From Kalymmatonema hyalinum WJT4-NPBG1 (GTDB lineage Bacteria; Cyanobacteriota; Cyanobacteriia; Cyanobacteriales; Nostocaceae): a DNA stretch of 45,415 bases. The position numbers and the translations under genes were made by a program. Below, in pieces: positions 45,300-45,415 of this stretch. Location: NCBI GenBank assembly GCA_019359075.1, contig JAHHIB010000070.1:1-45415 (forward strand), given 5' to 3'. The notes beneath the pieces were generated by a model. The model was not told the origin of the DNA, ran no database searches, and was given only the letters and a program-made list of their open reading frames with translations. Position 1 is the first letter of the stretch. Every line of letters starts with the position of its first letter.

Positions 45300-45415
45300 T
45301 CATACAAAGAAAGAAAAAACTTTATCGAGTTGGTTGGAGAGGGCGCGTTGTGCTTGAGGAATAGTTCGGAAACCAAGTTTGCGAGCGATCGTAATAAAGA
45401 AATTGTGTAGAATAG
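45300..45415 (-). CDS. C-terminal piece of an unidentified protein cut by the right edge
   Basis: The minus strand entering from the right reads, in one frame, HNFFITIARKLGFRTIPQ, then QAQRALSNQLDKVFSFF, and stops at 45300-45302. It looks like helical, natural protein sequence and has better composition than the overlapping frames. About 37 codons are visible and I do not recognise the family. Confidence 0.35.
   Translation of the reverse strand, partial: ILHNFFITIARKLGFRTIPQAQRALSNQLDKVFSFFV

Noticed and set aside
45055-45376. Overlapping 80-100 codon frames on both strands near the right edge
   Set aside because: No family or start signal; one overlaps the IS605-like end and both overlap a better minus-strand tail.

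Overview
The window is chromosomal DNA of a cyanobacterium, most likely a filamentous heterocyst-forming one (Nostocales such as Scytonema, Tolypothrix or Nostoc relatives). The reasons are: genes for sulfolipid (sqdB, sqdX), ndhD, plastid-conserved ycf46 and ycf35, a cyanobacterial-type Omp85/BamA and an FtsH3-like protease; roughly two dozen HIP1 octamers (GCGATCGC) spread over 45 kb; heptamer tandem repeats of the STRR type (TGATAAC x4 near 38.9 kb); and many small intergenic inverted repeats typical of these genomes. No rRNA, tRNA or CRISPR array was seen.

Layout. 1-130: end of a probable IS66-like element running off the left edge. 0.3-8 kb: scattered housekeeping and accessory genes (SGNH hydrolase, CPBP protease, endonuclease V, prohibitin-like protein, MnmH, an unrecognised membrane protein, a Tat-type aldo/keto reductase). 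8-14.5 kb: accessory region with a solitary C5 DNA methyltransferase, an RTX protein, a NarL-type response regulator and two histidine kinases that have both lost their 5' ends and are fused head to head near 12,715; a 30-bp direct repeat flanks this block. 14.7-22.7 kb: minus-strand envelope cluster purC, bamA, lpxC, fabZ, lpxA, lpxB, joining outer-membrane protein assembly to lipid A synthesis. 23-29 kb: a small DUF7219-like protein, a GAF-GAF-PAS class III adenylate cyclase, and sqdX and sqdB. 29.4-31.9 kb: a ribbon-helix-helix protein, Ycf46 AAA ATPase and Ycf35, closed by two tandem terminators. 32-36.3 kb: MerR regulator, a decayed tyrosine-phosphatase-like remnant, thrB and ndhD. 36.5-43.5 kb: mostly minus-strand genes (membrane protein, pentapeptide repeat protein, TIGR03643 protein, ftsH, class IV aminotransferase, TPR-like protein, cupin). 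43.5-45.4 kb: mobile-element graveyard with a possible transposase tail and an IS200/IS605-type remnant without an intact transposase, then a protein tail cut by the right edge.

Functionally the strongest unit is the envelope cluster: LpxA, LpxC and LpxB carry out lipid A steps one, two and five, FabZ supplies hydroxyacyl-ACP metabolism and BamA inserts outer-membrane proteins. SqdB and SqdX make the thylakoid lipid SQDG. I did not find a convincing new multi-gene system. The most unusual items are the fused truncated kinases, the repeat-rich BamA N-terminus, the IS605-like remnant with an omega-RNA-like end, and several terminator-bounded stretches that may encode small RNAs.
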